Shown in pieces: positions 22,082 through 33,274 of a stretch of DNA of 64,000 nt. Below the pieces are notes generated by a model that worked only from the letters and a program-made list of their open reading frames with translations, did not search any database and was not told the origin of the DNA. Numbering within the stretch: position 1 is the first letter of the stretch; the number at the start of each line of letters is the position of its first letter. This stretch comes from Nelumbo lutea (lineage: Eukaryota > Streptophyta > Magnoliopsida > Proteales > Nelumbonaceae): contig JAKGHH010000002.1 of assembly GCA_022828595.1 (NCBI GenBank), positions 106,389,254-106,453,253 on the forward strand, in the 5' to 3' direction. Made by a program: the position numbers and the translations under genes.

Positions 22082-23215
22082 ATGATAGACGAGCAGTTGT
22101 ACAAGAGATCCTACACTTTCCCCTATCTACATTGCTTGCGGCCTACTGGAGCCGAACTCGTACTCTGCGACACTCATGAGGGGTTGTGCGGCGGGCACTT
22201 GGGGGGCAGGGCCCTTGCCCAGAAAGCGCTTCGACAAGGGTATCATTGGCTAACAATGAAGGCAGATGCCATTGAACTTGTTAGAAAATGTGACAAATGC
22301 CAGAGACATGCCAATATTAACCACCAACCCTTGTCGACCCCAAGTATCTCACCAGTTCGTGGCCCTTTGCATAGTGGGGCATCGATCTACTCGGGCCATT
22401 CTCACCAGCAACGGGTGGAAGGAAGTTCTTAGTGGTAGCAGTGGACTATTTTACCAAGTGGGTAGAAGCCGAACCCCTTGTAACGATCATAGCTCGAAAT
22501 TTCCAAAACTTCTTTTGGAAAAACATCGTATGCCACTTCGGATTACCTCGGGTATTGATTTCCAACAACGGCAAATAGTTTGAAGACATCAAATTCTAAG
22601 ACTGGTGCCAAGACATGGGAATCCGACAAAACTTTACTTCAATCGCACACCCTCAAGCAAACGGTCAGGCATAAGTAATGAACAAAGCCATCCTCTGCGG
22701 ATTAAAGGCACGGTTGGACCGAGCTAAAGGATTGTGGATAGATGAACTACCCAGTGTTCTATGGGCATACCGGACCACGGAGAAGACAACTACGGGAGAA
22801 ACACCCTTCAATGTCACCTACAGCACTGAAGCAATAATCCCTTCAGAGATCGAAGTGCCTACGCTGTGACTAGAAGCATATAGTGATCAAACAAACGAAG
22901 ATGAGCTACGCACCAGCCTCGATCTACTTGATGAAGTAAGGGACCTCGCGTACATAAGGACCGCAACTTACCAACAGAGAGTAGCTCGGTACTATAATGC
23001 CAGGGTCAAGAGATGGAACCTCCGCATTGGCGACCTGGTCCTTCGTAAAGTTATGGTACTCGAGCCTTGCGCTGGCAAGCTCGGGTCCAACTGGGAAGGT
23101 CCCTACCGAGTGAAGCGAGTGCTCAGGGAAGGAACATACAAGCTCGAGACCCTTGAAGGGAAACAAGTACCTCGGGCATGGAATAAGATAATACTATCTG
23201 TATCAACCGAGTAGG
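22082..23215 (+). pseudogene. Integrase of element B, first copy
   Basis: Zinc-binding region (LVRKCDKCQRH, with the Gln codon intact, unlike copy 2 and element C), then the core, then LPSVLWAYRTTEK, GETPFNVTYSTEA and the C-terminal VLRKVMVLEP and NWEGPYRVKRVL blocks. Stops include TAG at 22576-22578 (GK-stop-FED) and TGA after VPTL near 22867. Confidence 0.75.
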
Positions 23216-23941
23216 CCACAAGCCGCTCCCAAAAACCAAGGGCAAAAATGTCGAGATAACATAACCTCGGAAAAATAAGACTTGGTCGCCTTTGAGGCAC
23301 TAGCAAACCTCAAAAATAGACTATAAGTCACCCCCAAAACCTAAGGGCAAAGAACGCCGAGCTGACATGACCTCGGCACAATAGAATCCAGTTGCCTCTA
23401 TGGCATGGGCAGACTCCGAGAGTGGGTCACAATCCACTCCTCCAGCCTAAGGGCTAGAATGCCGAGATAATGAAAAGACCTCAGCAGCATACAATATCTA
23501 GTTGTCTCATTGGCATAGCCGAAATGCTTGCAATACCTAAGGCACAGGCATTTCGACTAGGAACCTTGTGACGGATAGCCCGCCTTGGCATGCAACAAGT
23601 TAAACCTGTAAGAGACAACCAATGCCAACTTAACACGAGTGCAGACAGGTCAGGCATGTACCCTACTATGTCACTCACCTCGATGTACACAAGGCTACCC
23701 CTACTAAGTGTCGGAATACAGTTTGGGACCATGATGGTTGAGGAACCCACACTCCGATTAATCATCCTAGTAGCCTAACAGTTCAGAGTAAGACAACCAC
23801 TTCGGAAAGTAAAAGAAAATTGCACAAGTATTTGGCGAAAAATGTTCTTCATTATATAGGCTCCACTACACTACCTAAATACATTCAATACAAAAGAGAG
23901 GAAAATCGAGCTCGCAGGCCCAGAATACAAGGAGCGCTTGA
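23216..23941. other. Untranslated spacer of element B, first copy
   Basis: No coding signal. It holds short repeated phrases (CCTAAGGGC next to GCCGAGNTGA or similar) spaced about 100 bases apart, also present at 28108-28834 and 63690-64000. It separates the converging integrase and antisense genes. Confidence 0.55.
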
Positions 23942-25782
23942 CTACTTGGGAGGCTCATCGGCCTTACTCGGGATTTCTTCAGGGGTTTTCTCAGAAGAAT
24001 TAATCAGATCGGTGGCGTCAGCCTCCCCGTTGCTGCCATTGTCTTCAGAGTCTGTGTCATCCGTGGCCTGGTGTGCAATGCCATCTGTGATGTTGAAAGA
24101 AGTGAAGGCACTTATATCCAGATCGGGGTAGGTATGCCTTATCCACCATCGGCCGAGCTTGAACCCCCTATGGTAGGCCTTTGACATTACGTTATCGAAC
24201 CGCGAGGAATTGACGTAGTCGATGACCTTGGTTTGTTCCAGAGCATCATGAAAGATTTCTGTTTTCTCCTCGATATCGGCCTTGAGAGATTCCACCTCGC
24301 ATTCTAGGGCCTCCTTGGTTCCCTTGAGGGCCTACATCTTGAGCTGCGAAGCTTTCCACCTTGAGCTTTAGGGCTTCTTGACCAACTCGGAGTCCATTCA
24401 CCTCTGCCTTCAGTCTATCTTGTTCTCGGGCTAGCTCCTCCCTCTCTAGTGCCAAGGTGTCATTCAGACTTTTCTGGGCGGCGGCAACACTCTCCAATTG
24501 ATGGACCTTGTCCTGTGTTGCCTTCAGCTCGGCATGGGCCATACGGGATGACTCCTCAGTAGCCAAAGCGCACCTCAGGTGTTTATCAGATTGGAAAGTT
24601 AAGGCGTGCACGACGGTGCTCGCCTAACAGAAGGGAACTAGTCAGCAAAAAAAATAAAAGAAAAAAAATAAAAAAAGGGGAGAATACAGAGAAGTGAGAT
24701 AAAGTGTTTGCTCACAAAAAATGAACTTACCACCATGATGTGGGTTGCCGCGTGACCTCCGAGCTGACCTGGGGAGAGTTTGGCCTAGCTCATGACTTCT
24801 GCATTGGTGACGACCCTCTTGCTTCGGTCGAGGCTGACCTCGGGATCCAAGATGGGCTCCTCCTCTTCGGTCCCTGAGATGGACGCTGCCGCGTCTGCAA
24901 TATGCTGAGCCGACCCCTCTGTAGCCTCAGTGGCTACCCCAACTGAGCTCGGGGCCTCAGTAGTAACCCCGGCTGGCTCATTCTCCAACCCCCTCACAGC
25001 CTCAGGTCTGTGGGGTGGAAAGTCACCGTTCAGATCTATCACCGGAGGGACACTGTTCAGCCCAGTCTAGGTGCAGGAGCCCGAGAATGATCGGGTTCGG
25101 GGAAGGGAACCCTCGGTGACTCCACATGGGCCCTTTCAGCGACCTTCTTTGTAGTCCACTTCTTCCTCCTCTTCACTTGGTTAAGGAGCCGGGTAGCCGT
25201 GATTCTCTCTTCTTCGTCCATGGGGCCTACAACAAAGTTGGCATTAGTAAATCAAAAAATGACAAGCAGATAAAAACAAAGCGCCAAAAGACAGAAGCAG
25301 AGCTACTCAAGCTCAAACCGGCCTGAACGAGCTTCTCTTCGGTGATGTATTCCCGATGATCGAGCTCAGCTTGAGCCCACGAGTGGAAGGCCTCCCACGT
25401 CTACTGGTTGAGGGCGATGCTGGTCGCCTGGGTAACCACCCTCTAGCTGGTAAGGAAAGGCCATCTTGTGCTGGCCCAGACCATAAGGTAGTCCTGCTTC
25501 CAAGCCAGAACCTTGCTCGGGAACTTATGTAGTAGCTTAAAGCCTAGGCGAGGAGATAAGTAGTAGACCCGCCCGTGCTCAGGGGGAGCGCTAGAGGTGC
25601 TCTTTTTTATCAGAAGTATGGAGCAGAGTATGTTCGCATCCAAAGAGAACAACTTTTCATGGCAGAGGGAAATGGTCCCCACTAAATTCCGAATGGAGTT
25701 GGGGTGGATCTGATCCAACGTGATATTGAAACGCCTTAACACCTCGGGGATAAGGGGGTGAAGAGGGAGACGAAGCCCGCCA
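23942..25782 (-). pseudogene. Antisense gene of element B, first copy (truncated)
   Basis: On minus: the 5' part is cut by the duplication junction at about 25782. What remains holds the conserved block (LDQIHPNSIRNLVGTISL, YYLSPRLGFKLLHKFPSK), an intron at about 25227-25306, an acidic exon (VRGLENEPA, SLDRSKR), a second intron at about 24624-24730, a strong coiled coil (ELKATQDKVHQLESV, LEREELAREQDRLKAEV) and the end block (YHRGFKLGRWWIRHTYPDLD) with an acidic tail ending at 23942. Confidence 0.7.
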
Positions 25783-25822
25783 ATGAGCCCGAGGAGGGCG
25801 ATGTTTTAGAACTATACCTCTC

Positions 25823-26382
25823 GCGTTCGATGAGCTCAAGAAATACCTCGCTAGTGTGCCGACATTAACCCAGCCCGAGGAGGGCGATGTTTTAGAACTA
25901 TACCTCTCGGTGAGCGACGAAGTGGTCAATGCGGTACTAATAAGGGAAGTAGATCGGGTCCAATGACCCATCTATTATGTTAGTAAAGTATTGCAGGGAG
26001 CAGAAATGAGATACCCGAAGATGGAAAAGCTAGCATACGCACTGATAATCGCAGCTCGGAAGCTCCGCCTGTACTTCCAAGCTCATACTGTTATCGTCCT
26101 CACCGACAAACATCTGAGGCAAGTATTGCTTAAGCCCAAGGTCTCTGGTCGATTGAAGAAGTGGGCCATTGAGCTTAGCGAGTACGACCTCCAGTACAAG
26201 CTGCGAACTACCATTAAGGCCCAATCCTTAGCAGATTTCATAGCTGAATGCACATTCAGCTCCGAAGTCCCTAGGCTAGTTGAGCACAAGGCTCCAAGCT
26301 CGGCTGAGCCCGAAGCTCCCAGCTCGGTCGAGTCGAAACCCCGTGAGGTAGAAGCCAATGTGGCATCTCTCCTAGCTCGGCC
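25823..26382 (+). pseudogene. RNase H of element B, second copy
   Basis: Same blocks as copy 1 (GAEMRYPKMEKLAYALI, VLTDKHLRQVLLKP). It differs from element C at about 3 percent of sites by eye and has the same shared TGA before PIYYVSK. Confidence 0.75.
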
Positions 26383-26870
26383 AACCGCGATCTGGGATGA
26401 GGAGCCCTGGATCCATCACATAGATGGCTCCTCGAACCAATAGGGCAGCGGAGCCAGAATAGTTCTACATGGCCCAAGCAGCACAAAACTGGAATACGCG
26501 TTACGCTTCGCGTTCGCGGCGTCTAACAATGAAGCAGAGTACAAGGCATTGATAGCTGGACTAACCCTAGCCAGAGAAGTAAAAGCAAAGCACATTGTTA
26601 TTTGCAGCAACTCCCAGCTCGTGGTTAACCAGGTCACCGGCGAGTATGGAGCTCACGAGCCAACCATGATTGCCTACTTGACCAAAGTTAGAGAGACCCT
26701 GCTCGACTTCCAATCACACTTCATTAGACAGATCCCTAGGTCAGAGAATGTTGACGCCGACGCCCTGTCCAAGTTAGCCAGCACTAGCGACATCACCATG
26801 AGAACCGTGTACATAGAGGACCTGTCTCGGCCTGGGGGGCAGAGGAGGTCGCTCCCATCGTTCAAGTAGA
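26383..26870 (+). pseudogene. Second RNase H of element B, second copy
   Basis: HIDGSSNQ, then TAG, then GSGA, then EYKALIAGLTLAREVKAKH, ICSNSQLVVNQV and DADALSKLAS. The catalytic Asp in SDSQ is Asn here. Confidence 0.7.
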
Positions 26871-26973
26871 ACCGACCTGGATTAACCTGCTCGTGAGCTG
26901 CTTGCTACACGGGACCCTCCCTGCAGATCGCAATGCAGCCAGAAGGGTGCAGCGCCAAGCAGCTAAATAAGTC

Positions 26974-28107
26974 ATGATAGACGAGCAGTTGTACAAGAGA
27001 TCCTACACGCTCCCCTATCTACATTGCTTGCGGCCTACCGTTGCCGAACTCGTACTCTGCGACACTCATGAGGGGTTGTGCGGCGGGCACTTGAGGGGCA
27101 GGGCCCTTGCTCAGAAAGCGCTTCGACAAGGGTATTATTGGCTAACAATGAAGGCAGATGCCATTGAACTTGTTAGAAAATGTGACAAATGCTAGAGACA
27201 TGCCAATATTCACCACCAACCCGCTGTCGACCTCAAGTATCTCACCAGTCCGTGGCCCTTTGCATAGTGGGGCATCGATCTACTCGGGCCATTCCCACCA
27301 ACAACGGGTGGAAGGAAGTTCTTAGTGGTAGCAGTGGACTATTTTACCAAGTGGGTAGAAGCCGAACCCCTTGTAACGATCACAGTTCGAAATTTCCAAA
27401 ACTTCTTTTGGAAAAACATTGTATGCCACTTCGGATTACCTCGGGTGTTGATTTCCGACAATGGCAAATAGTTTGAAGACATCAAATTCCAAGACTGGTG
27501 CCAAGACATGGGAATCCGACAAAACTTTACTTCAGTCGCACACCCTCAAGCAAACGGTCAGGCAGAAGTAATGAACAAAGCCATCCGTTGCGGATTAAAG
27601 GCACGGTTGGACCGAGCTAAAGGATTGTGGACAGATGAACTACCCAGTGTTCTATGGGCATAGCGGACCACGGAGAAGACCGCTACGGGAGAAACACCCT
27701 TCAATCTCACCTACAGCACTGAAGCAATAATCCCTACAGAGATTGAAGTGCCTACGCTATGACTAGAAGCATATAGTGATCAAACAAACAAAGATGAGCT
27801 ACGCACCAACCTCGATCTACTTGATGAAGTAAGGGACCTCACGTATATAAGGACCGCAACTTACCAACAGAGAGTAGCTCGGTACTATAATGCCAGGGTC
27901 AAGAGATGGAACCTCCGCGTTGGCGACCTGGTCCTTCTTAAAGTTATGGTACCCGAGCCTTGCACTGGCAAGCTCGGGTCCAACTGGGAAGGTCCCTACC
28001 GAGTGAAGCGAGTGCTCAGGGAAGGAACGTATGAGCTCGAGACCCTTGAAGGGAAACAAGTACCTCGGGCATGGAATAAGACAATACTATCTGTATCAAC
28101 CGAGTAG
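26974..28107 (+). pseudogene. Integrase of element B, second copy
   Basis: Same layout as copy 1. TAG after KCDKC (27193-27195), TAG in GK-stop-FED (27469-27471) and TAG for Tyr in AYRTTEK (about 27661) make it non-functional. Confidence 0.75.
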
Positions 28108-28834
28108 GCCACAAGCCGCTCCCAAAAACCAAGGGCAAAAATGTCGAGATAACATAACCTCGGAAAAATAAGACTTGGTCGCCTTTGAGGCACTAGCAAA
28201 CCTCAAAAATAGACTATAAGTCACCCCCAGAACCTAAGGGCAAAGAACGCCGAGCTGACATGACCTCGGCACAATAGGACCCAGCCGCCTCTATGGCATG
28301 GGCAGACTCCGAGAGTGGGTCACAATCCACTCCTCCAGCCTAAGGGCTAGAACGCCGAGATAATGAAAAAACCTCAGCAGCATACAATATCTAGTTGTCT
28401 CATTGGCATAGCCTAAATGCTTGCAATACCTAAGGCACAGGCACTTCGACCAGGAACCTTGTGACGGATAGCCCGCCTTGGCATGCAACAAGTTAAACCT
28501 GTAAGAGACAACCAATGCCAACTTAACACGAGTGCAGACAGGTCAGGCATGTACCCTACTATGTCACTCACCTCGATGTACACAAGGCTACCCCTACTAA
28601 GTGTTGGAATACAGTTCGGGACCACGATGGTTGAGGAACCCACACTCCGAGTAATCATCCTAGTAGCCTAATAGTTCAGAGTAAGACAACCACTTCGGCA
28701 AGTAAAAGAAAATTGCGCAAGTATTTGGCTAAAAATGTTCTTCATTATATAGGCTCCACTACACTACATAAATACATTCAATACAAAAGAGAGGAAAATC
28801 GAGCTCGCAGGCCCAGAATACAAGGAGCGCTTGA
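28108..28834. other. Untranslated spacer of element B, second copy
   Basis: Near-identical to 23216-23941; no gene. Confidence 0.55.
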
Positions 28835-30972
28835 CTACTTGGGAGGCTCATCGGCCTTACTCGGGGTTTCTTCAGGGGTTTCCTCAGAAGAATTAATCAG
28901 ATCGGTGGCGTCAGCCTCCCCGTTGCTGCCATTGTCTTCAGAGTCTGTGTCATCTGTGGCCTGGCGTGCCATGTCATCTGTGATGTTGAAAGAAGTGAAG
29001 GCACTTATATCCAGATCGGGGTAGGTATGCCTTATCCACCATCGGCCGAGCTTGAACCCCCTACGGTAGGCCTTTGACATTACGTTATCGAACCGCGAGG
29101 AATTGACGTAGTCGATGACCTTGGTCTGTTCCAGAGCATCATGAAAGATTTCTGTTTTCTCCTCGATATCGGCCTTGAGAGACTCCACCTCGCATTCTAG
29201 GGCCTCCTTGGTTCCCTTGAGGGCCTACATCTTGAGCTGCGAAGCTTTTCCACCTTGAGCTTTAGGGCTTCTTGACCAACTCGGAGCCCATTCACCTCTA
29301 CCTTCAGTCTATCTTGTTCTCGGGCTAGCTCCTCCCTCTCTAGTGCCAAGGTGTCATTCAGACTTTTCTGGGCGGCGACAACACTCTCCAATTGATGGAC
29401 CTTGTCCTGTGTTGCCTTCAGCTCGGCATGGGCCATATGGGATGACTCCTCAGTAGCCAAAGTGCACCTCAGGTGTTTATCAGATTGGAAAGTTAAGGCG
29501 TGCACGACGTTGCTCGCCTAATAGAAGGGAACTAGTCAGCAAAAAAAATAAAAGAAAAAAAATAAAAAAAGGGGAGAATGCAGAGAAGTGAGATAAAGTG
29601 TTTGCTCACAAAAAATGAACTTACCACCATGATGTGGGTTGCCGCGTGACCTCCGAGCTGACCTGGGGAGAGTTTGGCCTAGCTCATGACTTCTGCATTG
29701 GTGACGCCCCTCTTGCTTCGGTCGAGGCTGACCTCGGGATCCAAGATGGACTCCTCCTCTTCGGTCCCTGAGCTGGATGCTGCCGCGTCTGCAATATGTT
29801 GAGCCGACCCCTCTGTAGCCTCAGCGGCTACCCCAACTGAGCTCGGGGCCTCAGTTGTAACCTCGGCTGGCTCATTCTCCAACCCCCTCACAGCCTCAGG
29901 TCTTTGGGGTGGAAAGTCACCCTTCAGATCTATCACCGGAGGGACACTGTTGAGCCCAGACTAGGGATAGGAGCCCGAGAATGATCGGGTTTGGGGAAGG
30001 GAACCCTCGGTGACTCCACATGGGCCCTTTTGGCGACCTTCTTTGTAGTCCACTTCTTCCTCCTCTTCACTTGGTTAAGGAGCCGGGTAGCCGTGATTCT
30101 CTCTTCTTCGTCCATGGGGCCTACAACAAAGTTGACGTTAGTAAATCCAAAAACGACAAGCAGATAAAAACAAAGCGCCAAAAGACAGAAGCAGACCTAC
30201 CCGAGCTCAAACCGGCCTGAACGAGCTTCTCTTCGGTGATGTATTCCCGATGATCGAGCTCAGTTTGAGCCCACGAGTGGAAGGCCTCCCACGTCTACTG
30301 GTTGAGGGCGATGCTGGTCGCTTGGGTAGCCACCCTCTAGCTGGTAAGGAAAGGCCATCTTGTGCTGGCCCGGACCATAAGGTAGTCCTGCTTCCAAGCC
30401 AGAACCTTGCTCGGGAACTTATGCAGTAGCTTAAAGCCTAGGCGAGGAGATAAGTAGTAGACCCGCCCGTGCTCAGGGGGAGCGCTAGAGGTGCTCTTTT
30501 TTATCAGCAGTATGGAGTAGAGTATGTTAGCATCCAAAGAGAACAACTTTTCATGGCAGAGGGAAATGGTCCCCACTAAATTCCGAATGGAGTTGGGGTG
30601 GAGCTGATCCAACGTGATATTGAAACGCCTTAACACCTCGGGGATAAGGGGGTGAAGAGGGAGACGAAGCCCGCCAACGAGCTGTTCCCTGAAAATCATG
30701 ACCTCATCCGGACCGTGCTCCCAGGGGAAATTACCGGTGGGAAGGTTGTAGTCGTACTTAGAAGGAAGGTTGAACTGCTAGATGAGGTCTTGAAGCCTCT
30801 CCAATGTCAGAGTAGAGGGACCGAATTGGTCTGGCACCCGACCTCGATGGGAGGTGGACGCCAACTTACCCGTAGCTGCCCATGCTTCATGGGCAGGTCG
30901 GGCCGGGGAAGGGTCACCATGACCCGAAGTGCCCACCCCGGGCACATCCGAGAAGCTACTCTCACTAGACAT
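28835..30972 (-). pseudogene. Antisense gene of element B, second copy (full length, decayed)
   Basis: The most complete copy. Start ATG 30970-30972 (MSSESSFSDV). Exon 1 has STSHRGRV, NFPWEHGPDEVMIFREQL, LHPNSIRNLVGTISL and YYLSPRLGFKLLHKFPSK. Intron 1 is 30121-30200 (80 bp) and intron 2 is 29518-29624 (107 bp, donor GTAAGT), both GT-AG. The middle exon is acidic (PSSVGVAAEATEGS), and the last exon is a heptad-like coiled coil ending in YRRGFKLGRWWIRHTYPDLD and an acidic tail. Both introns sit at the same places as in element A, although the proteins differ widely. In-frame stops (for example after LQDLI and after WPFLTS) show decay. It converges on integrase, with a TATAAATAG about 160 bases upstream. 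Function unknown; the gene is probably an accessory gene of this retroelement lineage. Confidence 0.7.
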
Positions 30973-31129
30973 AAGGAGGGCGGGCTAAGAAAAGAAGAAA
31001 GAAAAGGAAAGGAAAGACTTAGAGAGTCACATGAAATAGGCGAAAATGAGCTGAAAAGACTCAAGTTAGAGACTTCACGCGAGCTCAAAGTGAAAGCTAC
31101 TTAGCAGCGAAAAGAATGCCAGAACCCCA

Positions 31130-31138
31130 CTATTTATA
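31130..31138 (-). promoter_or_regulatory. TATA box of the antisense gene in element B
   Basis: TATAAATAG on minus, between the 3' LTR and the antisense start codon. It matches the box at 6431-6439 in element A. Confidence 0.6.
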
Positions 31139-31428
31139 GACGCGGGCCCAGAAACCAATAGTCAGGATTGGATCAATCCAACAGATCTCAAAGAAACTGG
31201 CTGCGGGGCTCCCGACGCGAATTTAATTTAGCGCATTTTTTGGCGTCTGCGCAACATAAAGTGCCTGACATCCACGCGTGAGTTGCACAAGACGTGGGTT
31301 TTTCCCGTAAAGAACCAAATGCCCGGCCGGTCCAGCCATTGAACCGCCTAGCACGATAGTGTGAGTAACCGAGCCAAATCCGCCAACGAACCATGAACTC
31401 CCCGCATTGGGGCCCCCGTCCCCAACAC
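31139..31428. other. Spacer between antisense promoter and polypurine tract of element B
   Basis: GC-richer than the genome around it; no gene seen. The equivalent in element A is about 5956-6430. Confidence 0.5.
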
Positions 31429-31445
31429 GGGGAGTAGGGGGCAAT
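31429..31445 (+). other. Polypurine tract of element B
   Basis: GGGGAGTAGGGGGCAAT directly before the 3' LTR. Confidence 0.7.
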
Positions 31446-32220
31446 TGATGGAGGACGATTTGGCTCAACCCCATGAACCCAGGACACGTGCGCATGACCT
31501 GGCTTGGTGAACAGTCCAACCTAGCAGCACGATCCCGACTCGGCACGGAGGAAATGCCAAGTCAAAGACAGTCAAATCACCAAGGGCTAATACCTCGGTG
31601 AGTCAGTCCCCCGCCTAGCGCGGAGAGCCTAGGCTCTCCTCTAAGGAACGCCAAGCTTTACCCATCTGGGAAGGAGCATCTCGGTGCTTCGAGGCAGGGA
31701 CCTATCTGACCTAAAGCACCCTAGTTTGTGGTAGCTCGGCGAGCCGCATGAGGGAAGGCATGAAGATCTCCTGCCCGACCGTCGTACCAGACAAATCTGG
31801 TGACAGCAGTCATGTCCCTCAACAGGCAGCGTCGTGCCTGCCACCTTTAGAAGGTGTCCTACACCTGACAGACACGTACCCAATGGTGACGGCCCCGCAC
31901 GTGCCACCTCAGCCCTGCCAATAACGGCTGCAGCAGGTTGGTAGTGACGGTTATACCCGCCCTGTCAGATGCCAACGGGGAGAGGTAACAGATTTCTGCT
32001 ATAAGGAGTTTAGCATCAAGGCGAGAGGGGGATTCATCTATGGTACGCGCGCAATCTCCACTCTTAGTCTTCATCTTCCTCCTTGTTTCTCCTACCAAGT
32101 ACTAACTTAATCATTGGAGAGTTCCCGCCGGATAACTCCCTCCGGGAATTTTCTTCTTCTCAGGTATCTTCCAGGAGCCAAGTGAGCGCCAGATAGGAGT
32201 GAGCGGATCGCGCTACATCA
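31446..32220 (+). repeat. 3' LTR of element B
   Basis: 775 bp, TGATGG to CATCA, pairing with the 5' LTR of element C (56983-57758). By eye about 10 percent of the first 240 aligned bases differ, mostly transitions. A TATAAGG at 32000-32006 is the likely promoter motif. The right flank is AAAGC. Confidence 0.85.
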
Positions 32221-32307
32221 AAAGCAAACATATATGATACCATTAAAACAACAATTCAAATTGAAAATAAATCAAATGTCTTGTACGTAGACTTGAAAAG
32301 CTTTAAA

Positions 32308-32465
32308 CAGTGCTTTCGAATCATCGTTGATCCGGATGGTCGGACCATTTGGCCCAGAAACCATTCATGCAACTCGTTTCATTTCACCCTTAATCCATTC
32401 TTAGGCCAAAAATAGTTGACTTGATCAGAGAACCGCTGACCCAAGTGGTTGAACCATCGACCTGT

Positions 32466-32496
<31 letters not shown>

Positions 32497-32918
32497 AAAA
32501 AAACAAGATTTGCACTTTTGCAAAGGTTGGAGAGAAATCAAATCTCAGGTTTGAGATATGTGACTGTTGCCGCTGCATCTGTTGTCGCCACCATCACCAT
32601 CGTCATTGCCGGCCGGTGAACTTCAGATCCTCCTCCTTCTTCCCTCCTTGGCTCCTTCCCTCCTTTTCTTTCTCTCTTTCATTTTCTTTGTTTCCTTTCT
32701 CTCCTTTCTTTCTTTATTTCCTTTTCTTCTTTCTTTCTTTCTTCTGTTTTCTTTTTAGCCGACAACTACATAGTCTCTCTTTTCTCATATTGATAGAAGC
32801 CTAAAAGTTGCCCTAATAATCCAACCCCACCTGATTTTTTTTACTTGGATATTCAAACCGTTAACCCAGAAAACCGTGGTCATAGCGGTTCTATTTCCGG
32901 ATCATTTTTAAAACCTTG
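32308..32918. mobile_element. hAT-type MITE or longer non-autonomous relative (about 611 bp)
   Basis: Left end CAGTGCTTTCGAA, right end read inward CAAGGTTTTAAAAATGATCC, fitting the ends of the MITEs at 1792, 2520 and 18021, with the same gaccattt-like content. Flanking 8-mers do not match well, so the limits are less certain. It contains an AAG microsatellite (32467-32498) and a pyrimidine-rich stretch (32625-32755). Confidence 0.55.
32467..32498. repeat. (AAG)n microsatellite
   Basis: About ten perfect AAG units. Confidence 0.9.
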
Positions 32919-33112
32919 ATTTAATATTGGGTATATCCTATAAGCTTAGCACAAAAAAAAAAGACCGAAAAGCACCAAGACAGACATACTGAGAAGTAAA
33001 AAAGGGATCAAATACTCAAAAATAGGGGTATTAACAGTCTGATTTAGAGAAGATCTCATTCCAAAACCAATAAATTACTGTGAAAATCAAACAAAATCAA
33101 ACTATTTTGGTC

Positions 33113-33265
33113 CCAAGGTCCCGACCAGCAGGTTAGTAAGATCTGCTGGTTGTAGTGGAGACTTAGGATTGAATCCCGCCTGTACCTGGGTTGGGGATAG
33201 CAGTTTGGGGGATGGGCTACCCTCGTTGTGTATCCCCTTGGAGCTGAAAAGAAAAAGAAAAGAAC
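33113..33265 (+). mobile_element. SINE (153 bp)
   Basis: Flanked by a perfect 9-bp direct repeat ATTTTGGTC (33104-33112 and 33266-33274). It contains GGATTGAATCCC at about 33169, close to the RNA polymerase III B box of tRNA genes, and ends in an A-rich tail (GAAAAGAAAAAGAAAAGAAC). Small size, tRNA-like head, A-rich tail and a target duplication of this length together fit a plant SINE made by LINE machinery. Confidence 0.75.
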
Positions 33266-33274
33266 ATTTTGGTC

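Larger units (their letters stand above)
20931..30669 (+). repeat. 4.9-kb tandem duplication within element B
   Basis: Copy 1 spans about 20931-25775 and copy 2 about 25823-30669. Matching points are 20931/25823, 21099/25991, 22082/26974, 23942/28835 and 25443/30337. At the junction a 37-base scrap of RNase H sequence (25784-25822) lies between the broken antisense gene and the restart, and the same scrap recurs in place at about 25871-25907. The break point GAGC is shared by both sequences (25782 and 30677 regions), suggesting a short-homology join. Confidence 0.85.
20880..32220 (+). mobile_element. Element B: 5'-truncated gypsy (Tat-like) element with internal tandem duplication
   Basis: Read on plus. 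Homology to element C starts abruptly at 20880, matching C at about 61348 at the RT/RNase H border, so 5' LTR, gag, protease and RT are missing. Then come RNase H, second RNase H, integrase, a spacer and the antisense gene, broken off at 25782. The same segment starts again at 25783 and now runs through the whole antisense gene to the polypurine tract and 3' LTR (31446-32220). The copies are offset by 4892-4894 bases and differ at a few percent of sites. Right flank: AAAGC. Confidence 0.85.

Noticed and set aside
20931..30669. The duplication in element B as a plain assembly duplicate
   Set aside because: The copies differ at a few percent of sites and have different stop codons, and the junction holds a displaced scrap; still, long reads should confirm it.
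32567..32804. Phe/Leu/Ser-rich open frames
   Set aside because: Caused by a pyrimidine-rich simple sequence inside a MITE-like element.
33160..33185. tRNA-like box
   Set aside because: There is only a B-box-like word and no cloverleaf; the 9-bp duplication and A-rich tail show a SINE, not a tRNA gene.
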